A DNA stretch of 64,000 nucleotides from Strigamia acuminata (taxonomy: Eukaryota; Arthropoda; Chilopoda; Geophilomorpha; Linotaeniidae). Numbering within the stretch: the stretch's first letter is position 1; every line of letters starts with the position of its first letter. Shown in pieces: positions 17,359-26,811 of the stretch. The DNA lies in assembly GCA_949358305.1 (NCBI GenBank), contig CASHSZ010000058.1, positions 87,001 to 151,000 of the forward strand, read 5' to 3'. Under the pieces are notes generated by a model, which saw only the letters and a list, made by a program, of their open reading frames with translations, had not been told where the DNA came from and made no database searches. The translations under genes and the position numbers were made by a program.

Positions 17359-18539
17359 CACGACGACACCAGGAAAATGCACAATAATAATTGGTTATGC
17401 ACAGAGAGAACACAATTTCGGAATTTATTCCGCACACACACTTCACAGGAGCACTTAATCACACAATGCACAATTGTCTCTAGTCCCAAAAACCAAAAAG
17501 GAAGGCGAAAATACAGTTTCAACCCGGGGAATCTCAATAAGTGAGATTGGAAAACCTTGACTGGCAATCCACCAACTCTTCCGTCCGACCTCCTGGGGTC
17601 GCGGGATGGTTGGGGGCCCTGGATAAGCCCAGCCAAGAATACAGTGCTACGTGCCCGACTGGACGTAGGGTAGCACCGAATCTAACAAGGGACCAACAAC
17701 AAAAACTTAAAACTATACAGAGTTTCACGAAAGTATGCAAATAAATCAAAACAGTCTAGATGTGAAGTTGGCCAATTACGGGATCCTTGCGCCGTAATCG
17801 GTTCCCACGGTGTGTTCAACGTCGGCTTCACGTGTCGAATTAACTCACACGCACGCCGGGGTGCTAATGTGAGGAGAAACCCTCTCAACTGGTGCACCCT
17901 GCGTGCAAAACCAGGGTTTCCTCTTGAAATCGTCGTTGCGCACGTCCGCGCCTTCGTAATTCCACGTCGGGTGTAAATCACGGCTCTTCGTGCTAAATAT
18001 GGCTGTGTACGTGGACTTACACGTAAACACAGCTCCAAAACGAATATTCACCGTCGATGGCGATGAAAAACGATCAAAATGGTCGCCACAGAACAAATCT
18101 TCGTCCTCGACGATCCTACGACAAATATCGGTCGTTTTGCGTCGAAGCTCCGTCGTGTCGACGTGAATGGGCGTCGTCTCGCTGGCAATACTGATTGCCT
18201 CGGCAAAATAACGTCGTGTTGGCGTGTATCGGTTCAGATGCACGTCTGGGCTGCGATTCGCTTCACGGCCGAATCCAAAATGGCCGCCGCAGGAGAATTT
18301 CACAACGACGTCGGAAAAAGTGCTTATTTCGCACAGAAAAATTTCGAAATAAAGCTGCTTACACACTAAAATGTCCGTAGTAATGTCCGCACACGTTGCC
18401 GATCGTTTCCAATCGATTTGGCGAAGAAAATCCGTCTGCGTCGGTCGGTTCGCGTTTGCGGCGAAGTCGGGCGACGTCTTGGCTTCGTCTCGCGTCCAAA
18501 AAGGTCGGAAATCCTTTACAAACTGGTCAGGCCGTCGAG
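17359..18539 (-). other. 5' leader of C1
   Basis: About 1.2 kb between gag and PBS on the minus strand, rich in stem-loops. Examples in RNA sense: GCTGTGT/ACACAGC with inner ACGTG/CACGT near 18000-18035; CCCTG/CAGGG near 17900; GCAC-CCCGGC-GTGC near 17855, whose loop matches the second leader hairpin of B. An open frame of 244 codons (18579-17845) starts in the LTR and crosses the PBS; it is probably incidental to structure but is open in both copies. Confidence 0.6.
17556..17676 (-). other. Gag-proximal RNA module of C1
   Basis: Hairpin I (17646-17676): TGCTAC/GTAGCA with inner GTCC/GGGC round AGTC. Hairpin II (17556-17637): CTTGGCTGG pairs with CCAGTCAAG (one G-U pair) and an inner CCAAC/GTTGG stem. 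The layout equals that of A, B and D. Confidence 0.6.
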
Positions 18540-18557
18540 AACCACCCTCTGCTACCA
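18540..18557 (-). other. Primer-binding site of C1
   Basis: On the minus strand TGGTAGCAGAGGGTGGTT: 17 of 18 bases match the initiator-Met tRNA complement. The exception (18545) gives a G-U pair. C2 has the exact match. Confidence 0.85.
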
Positions 18558-18559
18558 TA

Positions 18560-19036
18560 TAAAGCGATTTCCTGGCCAAAACATCGGTTAGAAAGGAATT
18601 GACGAGTGTCTAAACAGGTGCGCGACACCGACATGCGTGCGCCATGTTTAATATCACATAAAAGTGTACACGCTTCGAGGCTAACAACTGCACTCGGAAA
18701 AATAGGATAAATCATTGTTGGATTTCAATGATTTGTCCTTTACATTATAAAATAAAAGCAATGACATTCATAATCGATAACTAAGCAATAATAACAATAC
18801 AGGACTCGCTCTTTTGAGCAGACGATGTTATCAGCGCATGCTGCTAAATGGAAACGTTCAACCGCGGTACAGAACCAGCATTAATAAAAATCGAGATCGA
18901 TTGAACGCGACATCGAGACATTAAATAGCAGCACATTCATTACACATATCCGGAAAGTGTGTAATGTAAATATTCACAAACTATACAATATGGCGACAAA
19001 CAACCAAACACACAATATTTCCACCACAACTCAATA
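18560..19036 (-). repeat. 5' LTR of C1 (477 bp)
   Basis: Identical by eye to 12017-12493. Followed at 19037-19041 by the AGGGG duplication. Confidence 0.95.
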
Positions 19037-19041
19037 AGGGG
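19037..19041. repeat. Target-site duplication of C1, right (AGGGG)
   Basis: Partner of 12012-12016. Confidence 0.92.
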
Positions 19042-19261
19042 GACACTTGTCAAAGGTTATCTGGTCAATTTTAGCATTGACCGCCCCCTTGATTGATATC
19101 CGCTTTGAACCACGAGGGAGGTGAATTTGTGATAAGTGCAACGACATTGTGTGAACAAACATTCGTACACACCTTTTGTGATTTAGTGAAGTGCTTCGAT
19201 CGCCGTTATACCATTTTCCTGAGTCCGTGTGCTTTGCGTGGTGCGCCGAATCTTCGCAGCG

Positions 19262-22200
19262 ATGCAAAAGACAACGGAAACGACGGTCAGCCGAATTCCC
19301 ATCCTCTCCGTCGGAAATTACGAGCCCTGGCAGAGAGCGATGCGGATGCTTTTGAAATCCGAGGGCCTTTGCAGGCATGTAACGGAGGAGAAGGAGGCCG
19401 ACCATCTCCTAACATTAACTGAGAAGGAAAAAGAACGTTACATGGTTAAAAAGGACAAAGCTCTCGGACATATCTACATGTATGTCAGCGAACCGAAACG
19501 TTCAGCCCTGGACAATTGTGATACTCCCAAACAGGCATGGGACGTCCTGGCAAAAGCGTACGCGCCTAGTTCGCGGGCGCGACGGGCAGCATTACGGTCG
19601 GAATTCTTGACTTTACATCTCGAAGCCAACGAGGAAATGCAGGATTTCATTAATCGAGTTGATCATTTTGTTCGTCAATTGGCTGACATCAAAGAAGTCA
19701 CGACAGATGATCACCACGCATATCAATACCTCAACCGACTACCGCCCGAATACGCACAAGCAACGTTCGCCATATATCACTGGCCTGACCAAGACTTTAC
19801 ACCGACTAAAGTTGCCGAACAATTGATTTCCGAATATCTACGGTTAAAACCGATGGGATTGCATAATGTACACTCGTCTTCTGTGCATTCGTCTGTAAAA
19901 GGCCAACAATCCCGGAAGAATTCTCGTCCTCGTCGACCGTTATCGGAAATTAAATGTTTCAACTGTAATGAGATGGGCCACTACGCGAACAAGTGTCCCC
20001 ACCCACGACGGGCGGATCACAATCAACCCCCGGCATCGGCTTCTTTCCAACGCTCTCGAAGCAAGAGCAAGAAGCGCAACAAAAACGCCGCGCCCAAACC
20101 CGACGATACGCGTCCGCGTGGTTGTTCTCGTCCAACACGAGAAGGGACATTCTTCGCCAGTGCCCCGCAAGCCCCAGCGCGCCCAGTCGCTCATTTCATG
20201 CAATCCAACGAATGGATTGTCGACTGTGGCACGACGGACCACGTCTCCTATGTTCGAGCTTGGTTTACGGATTTTGTGGACATCGTGCCTTTCGACATCG
20301 AACTCGGACAAGGCAAGTCCAAGGTGACTGGTAAAAGAAATGTCCGACTGCTCACGAGGATAGACGACTGCAATTGTATTGTGAATTTGACGAACGTACT
20401 TTTTGCACCGAACTTCGAAGCAAATTTGATTTCGGTTTCCAAAATCGATAAAACACGTCATCACATACATTTCTACAACGGTGAAGTTAACATCTATCAA
20501 TCGGACATTCGAAGTTCTATTCTTCGGGCAAAGGAGAAGGCTGGATTATATTATGTAGACGGTTTATGTTCAACACCTTCTGTGGCTACGACGGTTTCAA
20601 TTCCGGTGTCGACGACAATTCGGCCACCAATTCAACAACCGCCAGTTTTGACTTATGTCACGACAGAAGTGGATTTTGAGAACATTCCGAAACCGAAGAA
20701 GGGGAAATCGAGACAAGGAGACATTACGGATTTTCGCATAGAAATGCCACCAATTCCGAAGCAAATTCCGAATCAAATCGTCAATCCTATCCAGTCTCAA
20801 ACTGCTCCCAAATCCACCAATGTCCAGCCTGATCCTCCTATCCATTCCTATTCCAACGTTCTCCAATCCATTCCGACCACGCCATTACCTAATACTCCTC
20901 CTGCCATACCTCCTCCTCCGAGCAATCCTTCTAAGTCACCAAAGAAGGCAATTGCTAACCCTGCAAACGTAAAGGATGCTACGGGTCTATGGCATAGCAG
21001 ATTAGGGCATTTGCACACTAATGCAATGCGCCTGTTGGCGAACAACGAACAAGTATACGGAATGGAACCGGGAGAAGTAAAACAAGAACTCGCTTGCAAT
21101 GACTGTCGTCTTGCAAAATCGATTAAAATTTCCCACAAGCCGGACCTTCACCCGAGTACTACCAGAGCACTCGACCTCCTGCATATGGACATGTGGGGGC
21201 CGGCTCCTGCAACATCTTTCGGTGGAGCTCGTTTCGTTCTAACGATCATTGATGACGCTACACGATATACTTGGATTACCCCATTGGCGCAAAAGTCCCA
21301 AGTCTTCGCATGCTTTAAGGACTTTGCCGCTAGAGTCGAACGGGTTGCGAATACAACAATCAAAGCCATTCGCACAGACCGTGGCGGCGAGTTCATGTCA
21401 AATGAATTCGAGCGCTATTTGAAAGACAAAGGGATCCAGGGGCAGCGAACGAACCCATCGAGCCCACAGATGAATGGAACGGCCGAACGCATCAACAGGA
21501 CAATGGCAGACAACATCCGCGCGATTCATGAAGAAACTAAACTTCCGGCCGGTCTATGGGCAGAACTTGCAGTGACTTTTGCTTATATCAAGAATAGAAG
21601 TCCTCACTCACGTCTGAAAAATCAAGTCCCATACATACTCTGGCGTGAACGGGCATTATCGTTACGACACTTACGAAAGATCGGATCTAAATGTTGGGTC
21701 CACTACACAGCGCCAGGCCGTAAAAAGCTTGAGCCACGCGCATGGGAAGGATACCTCGTTGGTTACGCGGTTGCAACACGTGGCTACAGGATTTGGAATC
21801 CCATCGACAATAAAGTCACCGAATCAGCCCACGTCCGCATAGACGAACATCAATCGTATCGCAAATCGCTACGAAATATACCAAATGGCAACAACGAGTC
21901 CTTTTACGAACCCAACAATGAACAACAAAGAGTGTCATTCAACGACACTGTCCAATATGCGAACTGGTCGATCAAGCCAGCATCAGATGATGAGCATTCG
22001 ATATCCGAAGAAAAATCTGTATCCAAGTCTGCTTCTAAATCAAAGACGCCACCTATGCAGATTGTCCACATTCCACCCCCATCAACGCCGGAACGACAGT
22101 TATTAGAACTTTGTGCATCAACATTGCCGACTCCAGCTCGTGGTTCCGTATCACATTCGATTACTAATGAGGAACACGAACAGATAGCTGAAGGGCAGGA

Positions 22201-24274
22201 CACCGACGATGACGCCGAGCAGATCGAGGAATTTGCGGTTCAACCGGACGCGGAAGAATTGCGACTGAATCAGTCTGCCCATGTGTCACCGGAAACGTCC
22301 AATGCCAGTTCTCCCGGCCTTTCACCACCGATATCACCAAATCGTTTCATCACGTTACGAAAGAAAGCTGGTCCAAATATTCTGCAGCACACAATGCCAA
22401 TCTTTGACCAGGGGCAAATGTCTCCATTGCCTCCTGGCGCAACACATGTTGCAGCTCCTTCTGCCGGCAAGACATCATTCTATTGGCGTTATGTCGGCGG
22501 GAACACAGTGTTTCGCAGATGGGTTCGCGAAGAACACCTACGAAAGGACCAGCAGCCAGGTTCGATAGACATCGACGTCTATTATTTCCCGGAACCCGGC
22601 CTTCGACTTCGATCTCGCAGAGACGTCGAAGAATTCTGTGTCATGAACAATCTCCCTTACGACCCAGAGTTATTCTTTTTCGGCAACATAGAACATACGC
22701 TACCGACGATTCCTCTTCTACCTCGGCACGTTGCTCACCTCTGTCGTACCGAACCGTCATCGTATGCGGAAATTCCCAAATTCGACGACGCTCCAAAATG
22801 GCGTGAAGCCATCGATGAAGAGTTAGGAACTTTTAAGGAACGGGAAATCTATGTCGAAGTGCCGAAACCGCCCGATACGACAATCTTGGGCTGTAAGTGG
22901 ATTTTTAAACTCAAATCAGATGCGACCGGCAAGATTACTCGATATCGTGCTCGACTTGTCGCCCAAGGCTTTCGCCAAACCTTCGGAATCGACTACGACG
23001 AGGTCTTTAGTCCAGTTGTAAATTTCGTCCTCATTCGTCTATTCTTTTGCCTTTTGGTAGTGCTACGAGGATGGAAAGATGCACACCTCGACGTCAAATG
23101 TGCATACCTGTACGGGGACCTGGAGCACAAGGTCTACATGCGCATCCCGGCAGGTGCCACCTGTAACCACCCCGACAACGTTTGGTTACTCGTGAAATCT
23201 CTTTACGGACTCCACCAGTCTGGCCGACAGTGGTATTTGAAACTGGACGAAGCACTTCGAGCCCTCGGATTCCGGAAAATGCCTGCTTGCAATTGCGTTT
23301 ACATCTACGGCAATTGCGCGGTTATGTTAGTCTACGTCGATGATATTGTACTTTTCTATGCAGCCGACAGTGTCTTGGACCAGATTATTCGACTTATTAC
23401 TTCGAAATTCGACATAGTCAACCTCGGCCCAATCACCAAACTGCTAGGAGTCGAGTTTATCCGCGAGATGGGACGCACTTACATCTCTCAACGTGCGTAT
23501 ATCGCGAAACTCATCACGAAGTACGGTACATCGACAAATCGACTCGTGAAGGTGCCAGTGACACCCGGAACCACATTAGTTCGAGCATCGACAGAAGACC
23601 TGATCGATTTTCCTTACCGCTCGCTTATCGGGTCACTGCTTTTTCTGGCATCACGAACACGCCCCGACATCTTATTTTCCGTCATATCGCTTTCGCAATT
23701 CAACACTTGCTACGATAATACCCACATCCGTGCGCTCCTTCAAGTTCTCCAGTACGTAGCGAATACTATTGATTATCGTATCGAACTTTCGAATTGTGCG
23801 TCAAGCCAATTATGGGCGTATACGGATGCATCGTGGGCTAGCGATTTGGCGACATCTTTAAGTTTCGGTGGCTACATTACATATATCGGGAATGTGCCAA
23901 TTGGCTGGTCGTGTCGAAAACAATCGACTGTCGCGTGTTCAACTATGGAAGCCGAATTCCTCGCCCTAGTTGAATGCGTGAAGGAAACCTTTTGGCTCGA
24001 TAACATCTTCACCGAATTCCCGATTTTGAACCGTCTGTCTCGTCCGATCATTTATTCCGATGCCCTAGCCAGCATACAATTCACATCCAACGACGTGGAA
24101 AACTCGAAGACAAAGCATATCCGCGTCAAGTATCACTGGCTCAGGGAATGGTTTACGGCAGGCTGTTTTGATCTCCGAAAAGTGTCCAGCGAGCACAACG
24201 TCGCGGACATATTCACTAAGTGGCTCAGTTCAGAGCGTCTTCAGTCGTTGATCTCCCGTGTGTTCCGACTTTAG
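19262..24274 (+). CDS. Copia B Gag-Pol polyprotein (1670 aa)
   Basis: Uninterrupted copia polyprotein, colinear with and equal in length to that of A. The start at 19262 (MQKTTETTVS) is preferred to an in-frame ATG 33 bases upstream by comparison with A. Residues: gag about 1-222; CCHC knuckle CFNCNEMGHYANKC 232-245; protease motif DCGTTDH at 321, with Cys for Ser/Thr and Thr for the Ala after Gly; integrase HHCC then D643-D706-E742 (DD35E); acidic and Ser/Pro linker about 870-1040; RT with HLDVKCAYLYGD and YVDD 1358-1361; RNase H with TDASWASD, STMEAEF and KHIRVKYHWLREW. C1 lies upstream, in the leader, so the ORF is intact but far from its LTR promoter. Confidence 0.95.
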   Translation: MQKTTETTVSRIPILSVGNYEPWQRAMRMLLKSEGLCRHVTEEKEADHLLTLTEKEKERYMVKKDKALGHIYMYVSEPKRSALDNCDTPKQAWDVLAKAYAPSSRARRAALRSEFLTLHLEANEEMQDFINRVDHFVRQLADIKEVTTDDHHAYQYLNRLPPEYAQATFAIYHWPDQDFTPTKVAEQLISEYLRLKPMGLHNVHSSSVHSSVKGQQSRKNSRPRRPLSEIKCFNCNEMGHYANKCPHPRRADHNQPPASASFQRSRSKSKKRNKNAAPKPDDTRPRGCSRPTREGTFFASAPQAPARPVAHFMQSNEWIVDCGTTDHVSYVRAWFTDFVDIVPFDIELGQGKSKVTGKRNVRLLTRIDDCNCIVNLTNVLFAPNFEANLISVSKIDKTRHHIHFYNGEVNIYQSDIRSSILRAKEKAGLYYVDGLCSTPSVATTVSIPVSTTIRPPIQQPPVLTYVTTEVDFENIPKPKKGKSRQGDITDFRIEMPPIPKQIPNQIVNPIQSQTAPKSTNVQPDPPIHSYSNVLQSIPTTPLPNTPPAIPPPPSNPSKSPKKAIANPANVKDATGLWHSRLGHLHTNAMRLLANNEQVYGMEPGEVKQELACNDCRLAKSIKISHKPDLHPSTTRALDLLHMDMWGPAPATSFGGARFVLTIIDDATRYTWITPLAQKSQVFACFKDFAARVERVANTTIKAIRTDRGGEFMSNEFERYLKDKGIQGQRTNPSSPQMNGTAERINRTMADNIRAIHEETKLPAGLWAELAVTFAYIKNRSPHSRLKNQVPYILWRERALSLRHLRKIGSKCWVHYTAPGRKKLEPRAWEGYLVGYAVATRGYRIWNPIDNKVTESAHVRIDEHQSYRKSLRNIPNGNNESFYEPNNEQQRVSFNDTVQYANWSIKPASDDEHSISEEKSVSKSASKSKTPPMQIVHIPPPSTPERQLLELCASTLPTPARGSVSHSITNEEHEQIAEGQDTDDDAEQIEEFAVQPDAEELRLNQSAHVSPETSNASSPGLSPPISPNRFITLRKKAGPNILQHTMPIFDQGQMSPLPPGATHVAAPSAGKTSFYWRYVGGNTVFRRWVREEHLRKDQQPGSIDIDVYYFPEPGLRLRSRRDVEEFCVMNNLPYDPELFFFGNIEHTLPTIPLLPRHVAHLCRTEPSSYAEIPKFDDAPKWREAIDEELGTFKEREIYVEVPKPPDTTILGCKWIFKLKSDATGKITRYRARLVAQGFRQTFGIDYDEVFSPVVNFVLIRLFFCLLVVLRGWKDAHLDVKCAYLYGDLEHKVYMRIPAGATCNHPDNVWLLVKSLYGLHQSGRQWYLKLDEALRALGFRKMPACNCVYIYGNCAVMLVYVDDIVLFYAADSVLDQIIRLITSKFDIVNLGPITKLLGVEFIREMGRTYISQRAYIAKLITKYGTSTNRLVKVPVTPGTTLVRASTEDLIDFPYRSLIGSLLFLASRTRPDILFSVISLSQFNTCYDNTHIRALLQVLQYVANTIDYRIELSNCASSQLWAYTDASWASDLATSLSFGGYITYIGNVPIGWSCRKQSTVACSTMEAEFLALVECVKETFWLDNIFTEFPILNRLSRPIIYSDALASIQFTSNDVENSKTKHIRVKYHWLREWFTAGCFDLRKVSSEHNVADIFTKWLSSERLQSLISRVFRL

Positions 24275-24465
24275 ACTTTATCGTGACATTCTTTCGTTAT
24301 TTACCCGACTTCGAGGATCGCCAAGTTTCTGTGGGAATATTCGGGCCTACGTGGCGTTTTCAATAACAGTACCCGGCTCGGCGATTCGACTTTTATTGTT
24401 TATTTTCGATTATCTACTGTAATTCCAGTAACTGTTTTTCTTTTCCCCTGATTCTATCTCCATCG
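24275..24465 (+). other. 3' UTR of element B
   Basis: Non-coding. Shares AACAGTACCCGGCTCG and CTGTAATTCCAGTA with element A. Confidence 0.75.
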
Positions 24466-24476
24466 AAAGGGGGAAT
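24466..24476 (+). other. Polypurine tract of B
   Basis: AAAGGGGGAAT directly precedes the LTR start TGTTGG; the plus-strand primer for the second DNA strand. Confidence 0.9.
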
Positions 24477-25012
24477 TGTTGGTCTATTGGACCACCAGTT
24501 GTGTCGATGTGACATAAAATCACATTCTTATTGTTTAATTATCTAATCTCGATGTATTTATCTCGTATCTATTCATATTTAGTGACATTCATTTATTTCA
24601 ATCTCTTACATTGGTTTATTACTGTTTAACACACAGTATCATGCTGTGTCCAGTGTTTCCTATTAATTCTCAATTTATTTGATTATATAATTCCAATTCA
24701 CGACACCAGGTGTCGTTCTTGTATCACTTGCTTTTCCAAGATGGCGGCGACCAGCGCCTGGCTCTCGCCTCATGGTTATTCATGTATTTTCCAACTCATA
24801 TGTGAGTATTTCGTATTGATTAAACTTATTTTATGCTTTTAAGCATTCATTTATCATTTCTCACGGCATATAAGCGAATATCGCGGCCGTTACGTTTACA
24901 TTTCGTCCTTGAAGTCGCCCATACGCGCGTACGAGGCGTACGACGCGTTTTTGCTCATTTGCGCCCGAGATTTCGAGCATTTTTGGTTGTTTTCCTCTGC
25001 TGCCAACCTACA
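24477..25012 (+). repeat. 3' LTR of element B (536 bp)
   Basis: No difference seen from 10592-11127, pointing to a very recent insertion. Confidence 0.95.
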
Positions 25013-25017
25013 GTACA
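25013..25017. repeat. Target-site duplication of element B, right (GTACA)
   Basis: Partner of 10587-10591. Confidence 0.93.
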
Positions 25018-25077
25018 CTGTAATTCCAGTATCCGATTGTTATTTTCCCCGATCCTATTCCCATCGAAAGGGGGAAT
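25018..25077 (+). other. Remaining 3' UTR and polypurine tract of A
   Basis: Continuation of the A 3' UTR after B. The polypurine tract AAAGGGGGAAT is at 25067-25077, adjacent to the LTR. Confidence 0.88.
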
Positions 25078-25620
25078 TGTTGGTTAAAAATAGCCCAAAG
25101 TGTGTCGATGTGATATAGGATCACATTTGATCTTTTGTTTATTAATTATCCAAGTGTATTTGTTGTGATAATGCAATTCTCGACTTTATTTATGATTATT
25201 TATATATTTACCTCGTTTCATGTACTTAAGCATGGAGTACCATGCATTCTCTAGTTTTTTGTTTATGTAACGCCTAATTCCGACACCAGGTGTCTTACTT
25301 GTACTTTTCACCATCCAAGATGGCCGCGCACACGGTTTGGTGCTTGTCTGTTTCTCTCCACCTGGAAAATGGACATTTATGTAAGATTTCAATTCATTTC
25401 AGTAAAGTTTTATATTTTTAGTGCATTGCATTTCATTTAGAGCACTTTCTGTGCTGTTGACAATTAGTTTAGGCGCATATAAGCGGCATTTGGCCGCGCG
25501 CTTTGGTCCCGACAATTTGTAGCATCGTCGCTACGTCCGTGTCAGCGACACGGCGCCTGTGCACGTTTCCACGCTTCGGTTTACACCGAATTTTGCGCTG
25601 CTCTCCTCTGCTGCCCTTCA
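25078..25620 (+). repeat. 3' LTR of element A (543 bp)
   Basis: Matches 3947-4489 except T at 25389 where the 5' LTR has A at 4258. Confidence 0.95.
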
Positions 25621-25625
25621 AAAAC
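25621..25625. repeat. Target-site duplication of element A, right (AAAAC)
   Basis: Partner of 3942-3946; the interrupted exon resumes at 25626. Confidence 0.93.
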
Positions 25626-25833
25626 ACCGTTCAAAACGGAGTCATCGACGACACCGTCATGAAAGCTCCAGCTCGTCCACCTCGTCTAGTGACGAGCAAC
25701 GTCGTTCGGCCGAGCGCGCTTATATGAGGGCCCAACCGATACCGACGGCGCCCGCCTCGATGTACGCCCTGACGCCGTTGCAACTCGCAACGCTAAACTG
25801 GCTGAGCGTCCATCCGGACGGACTTCCGCTCGA

Positions 25834-26811
25834 CTTAACCTTGGGGTATGTGTGCGGATTTTGTCGGGGGCGAAAGGGTCCCGCTTTTTAACATTACGGC
25901 GGCCTATACGTTGTTTCGTTGATCGCGACTGTGATGCGGAATTTGCGGATGTTGTTTTGGCCGAGTAGTTCGTGCGACCGAGCGCGTTTTGTTCGTTGCT
26001 TTTCGGTGTTCGGTGGGTTTTGTGACCGGTCAAGGGTTTCGCTAAAACGTGGTTTTTGTGACGGGAGGGAGGGGGGATCGGTTCATGTGCTCCGAACGCG
26101 CCGCGACGCGCCGTGACTTGGGCCAAAAACGACCCGGTCGGAAACCGGGTCCCGGGCTTCATCGAGGCGTGGTTTTTGAGAACGGGGGGAGGGGGGGATC
26201 GGGTTGCGTGCTCCGAAAGCGCCGCGACGCGCCGTGACTTGGGCCAAAAACGACCCGGTCGGAAACCGGGTCCCGGGCTTCGTCGAGGCGTGGTCCCGAT
26301 CGGGACAAACTCTTCCGGAAAATGTCCGGTGGAATGTTGAGAGTGTCGATGGACGACGTTCGAGTTTATATCGTAAGTAAGTAAGTATCTGACAAAACTT
26401 GCACAGAATTTTGTCAACATTTGATAAATTTCCACAGAATTTAACGTTGTTTTGCTAAAACCTGCGGAAACGTGTCTAGTCGGGCAGAAACGTCTCGTAA
26501 AATGTTGCTGAAATTCCGTGGAAATTTGTCAAAAATTGACAAAAGTTGGTGACCGACCCACATCGCGTTGCGGCGCGGTTGGAGCACGCGACCCGATCCC
26601 CCCCTCCCCCCGTCCCCAAAAAACCACGCCTCGAGGAACCCCGAGGTTCGGTTTCCGACCGGGTCGCCTCTTGATCCGACCCGGGGCGCGTCACGGCGCG
26701 GTCGGAGGACGGCCCTCGTCCCCAAAAACCACACTCCGGGTCACGTGGTCTCGCACTCGACTTTTTCAGTTTTCCCGTTTTCGGCCCGTTACGGCCAAGG
26801 ACCGTAACGGG
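25834..26811 (+). repeat. 978-bp satellite head segment, copy 1
   Basis: Identical by eye to 31397-32374 (offset 5563). Left end is the junction with host exon sequence. Inside are two tandem copies of a segment of about 126 bp with CGACCCGGTCGGAAACCGGG palindromes (about 26096-26300). The segment ends in a minisatellite. A 249-codon antisense ORF here is present in the other copy only because the sequence is duplicated. Confidence 0.9.
26503..26762 (+). repeat. Arm of a long inverted repeat, left
   Basis: About 260 bp whose reverse complement lies at 30511-30775 with few differences, sharing for instance ACCACGCCTCGAGGAACCCC. The arms enclose about 3.7 kb of minisatellite, hairpin modules and the non-satellite island. 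Confidence 0.8.

Larger units (their letters stand above)
12017..19036 (-). mobile_element. Copia element C, copy 1 (7020 bp), nested in B
   Basis: Complete copia element on the minus strand: 477-bp LTRs at 18560-19036 (5') and 12017-12493 (3'), iMet PBS, 1.2-kb leader, polyprotein, polypurine tract, TSD AGGGG. Read on its own strand the LTR runs TATTGAG...CGCTTTA, so the termini are TA...TA rather than TG...CA. The position fits the polypurine tract and the TSDs of two independent copies. LTRs of this copy look identical. Sister copy at 47418-54437 with few substitutions. Confidence 0.95.
11908..19054 (+). other. Gag-proximal RNA module of B, split by C1
   Basis: Hairpin I (11908-11934): GGGAC/GTCTC round AGTC. 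Hairpin II: TTTGACAAG (11946-11954) pairs with CTTGTCAAA (19046-19054) across the C1 insertion; the inner stem CCTAACG (11971-11977)/CGTTAGG (12008-12014) lies wholly left of C1. Removing C1 and one AGGGG gives the same layout as in A. Confidence 0.65.
10592..25012 (+). mobile_element. Copia element B, full length, nested in A and split by C1
   Basis: Ty1/copia element on the plus strand with 536-bp LTRs at 10592-11127 and 24477-25012 that look identical, TSD GTACA, iMet PBS, structured leader, polyprotein and polypurine tract. Net length without C1 and its TSD is 7396 bp. It is a sister family of A: polyproteins are equal in length and colinear, while the LTRs share only short motifs. C1 is inserted in its leader on the opposite strand, separating the 5' LTR promoter from gag by 7 kb. 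Confidence 0.95.
3947..25620 (+). mobile_element. Copia element A, full length, split by nested element B
   Basis: Ty1/copia LTR retrotransposon on the plus strand. Parts in order: 543-bp 5' LTR, iMet PBS, structured leader of about 0.9 kb, a single gag-pol ORF, 3' UTR, polypurine tract, 543-bp 3' LTR, all within TSD AAAAC. Without the B insertion (10592-25012 plus a 5-bp TSD) the element is 7248 bp. B lies in the 3' UTR, so the polyprotein of A is not interrupted but its transcript and 3' LTR are separated by 14.4 kb. One substitution is seen between its LTRs (4258 A versus 25389 T), so insertion was recent. It has inserted in a coding exon. Confidence 0.95.
3931..25891 (+). pseudogene. Host coding exon split by copia element A (SR-like N-terminus)
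   Basis: The exon starts with ATG at 3931, directly after a splice-acceptor-like AG. Sixteen coding bases are seen before element A begins at 3947. After the 3' LTR and the AAAAC target duplication the same frame resumes at 25626. It encodes a basic, then Ser-rich segment (KHRSKRSHRRHRHE, then SSSSSTSSSDEQRR), then a more ordinary stretch (YALTPLQLATLNWLSVHP). From 25834 the frame enters sequence that is repeated at 31397, and it stops at 25891. The reading therefore ends in satellite, or a donor-like GTATGT near 25843 is used. The basic/Ser N-terminus resembles SR-type nuclear proteins or some retroelement gag leaders; I do not recognise the gene. Element A breaks the frame after about five codons, so this allele should be null unless A is removed from the transcript. 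Confidence 0.45.

Noticed and set aside
25686-26435. 249-codon antisense ORF in the 978-bp repeat (and its twin at 31291-31998)
   Set aside because: It lies in tandem GC-rich repeat, its composition is Arg/Pro/Ser-rich, and both copies are open only because the DNA is duplicated. It runs out of the repeat into unrelated sequence at both 3' ends.
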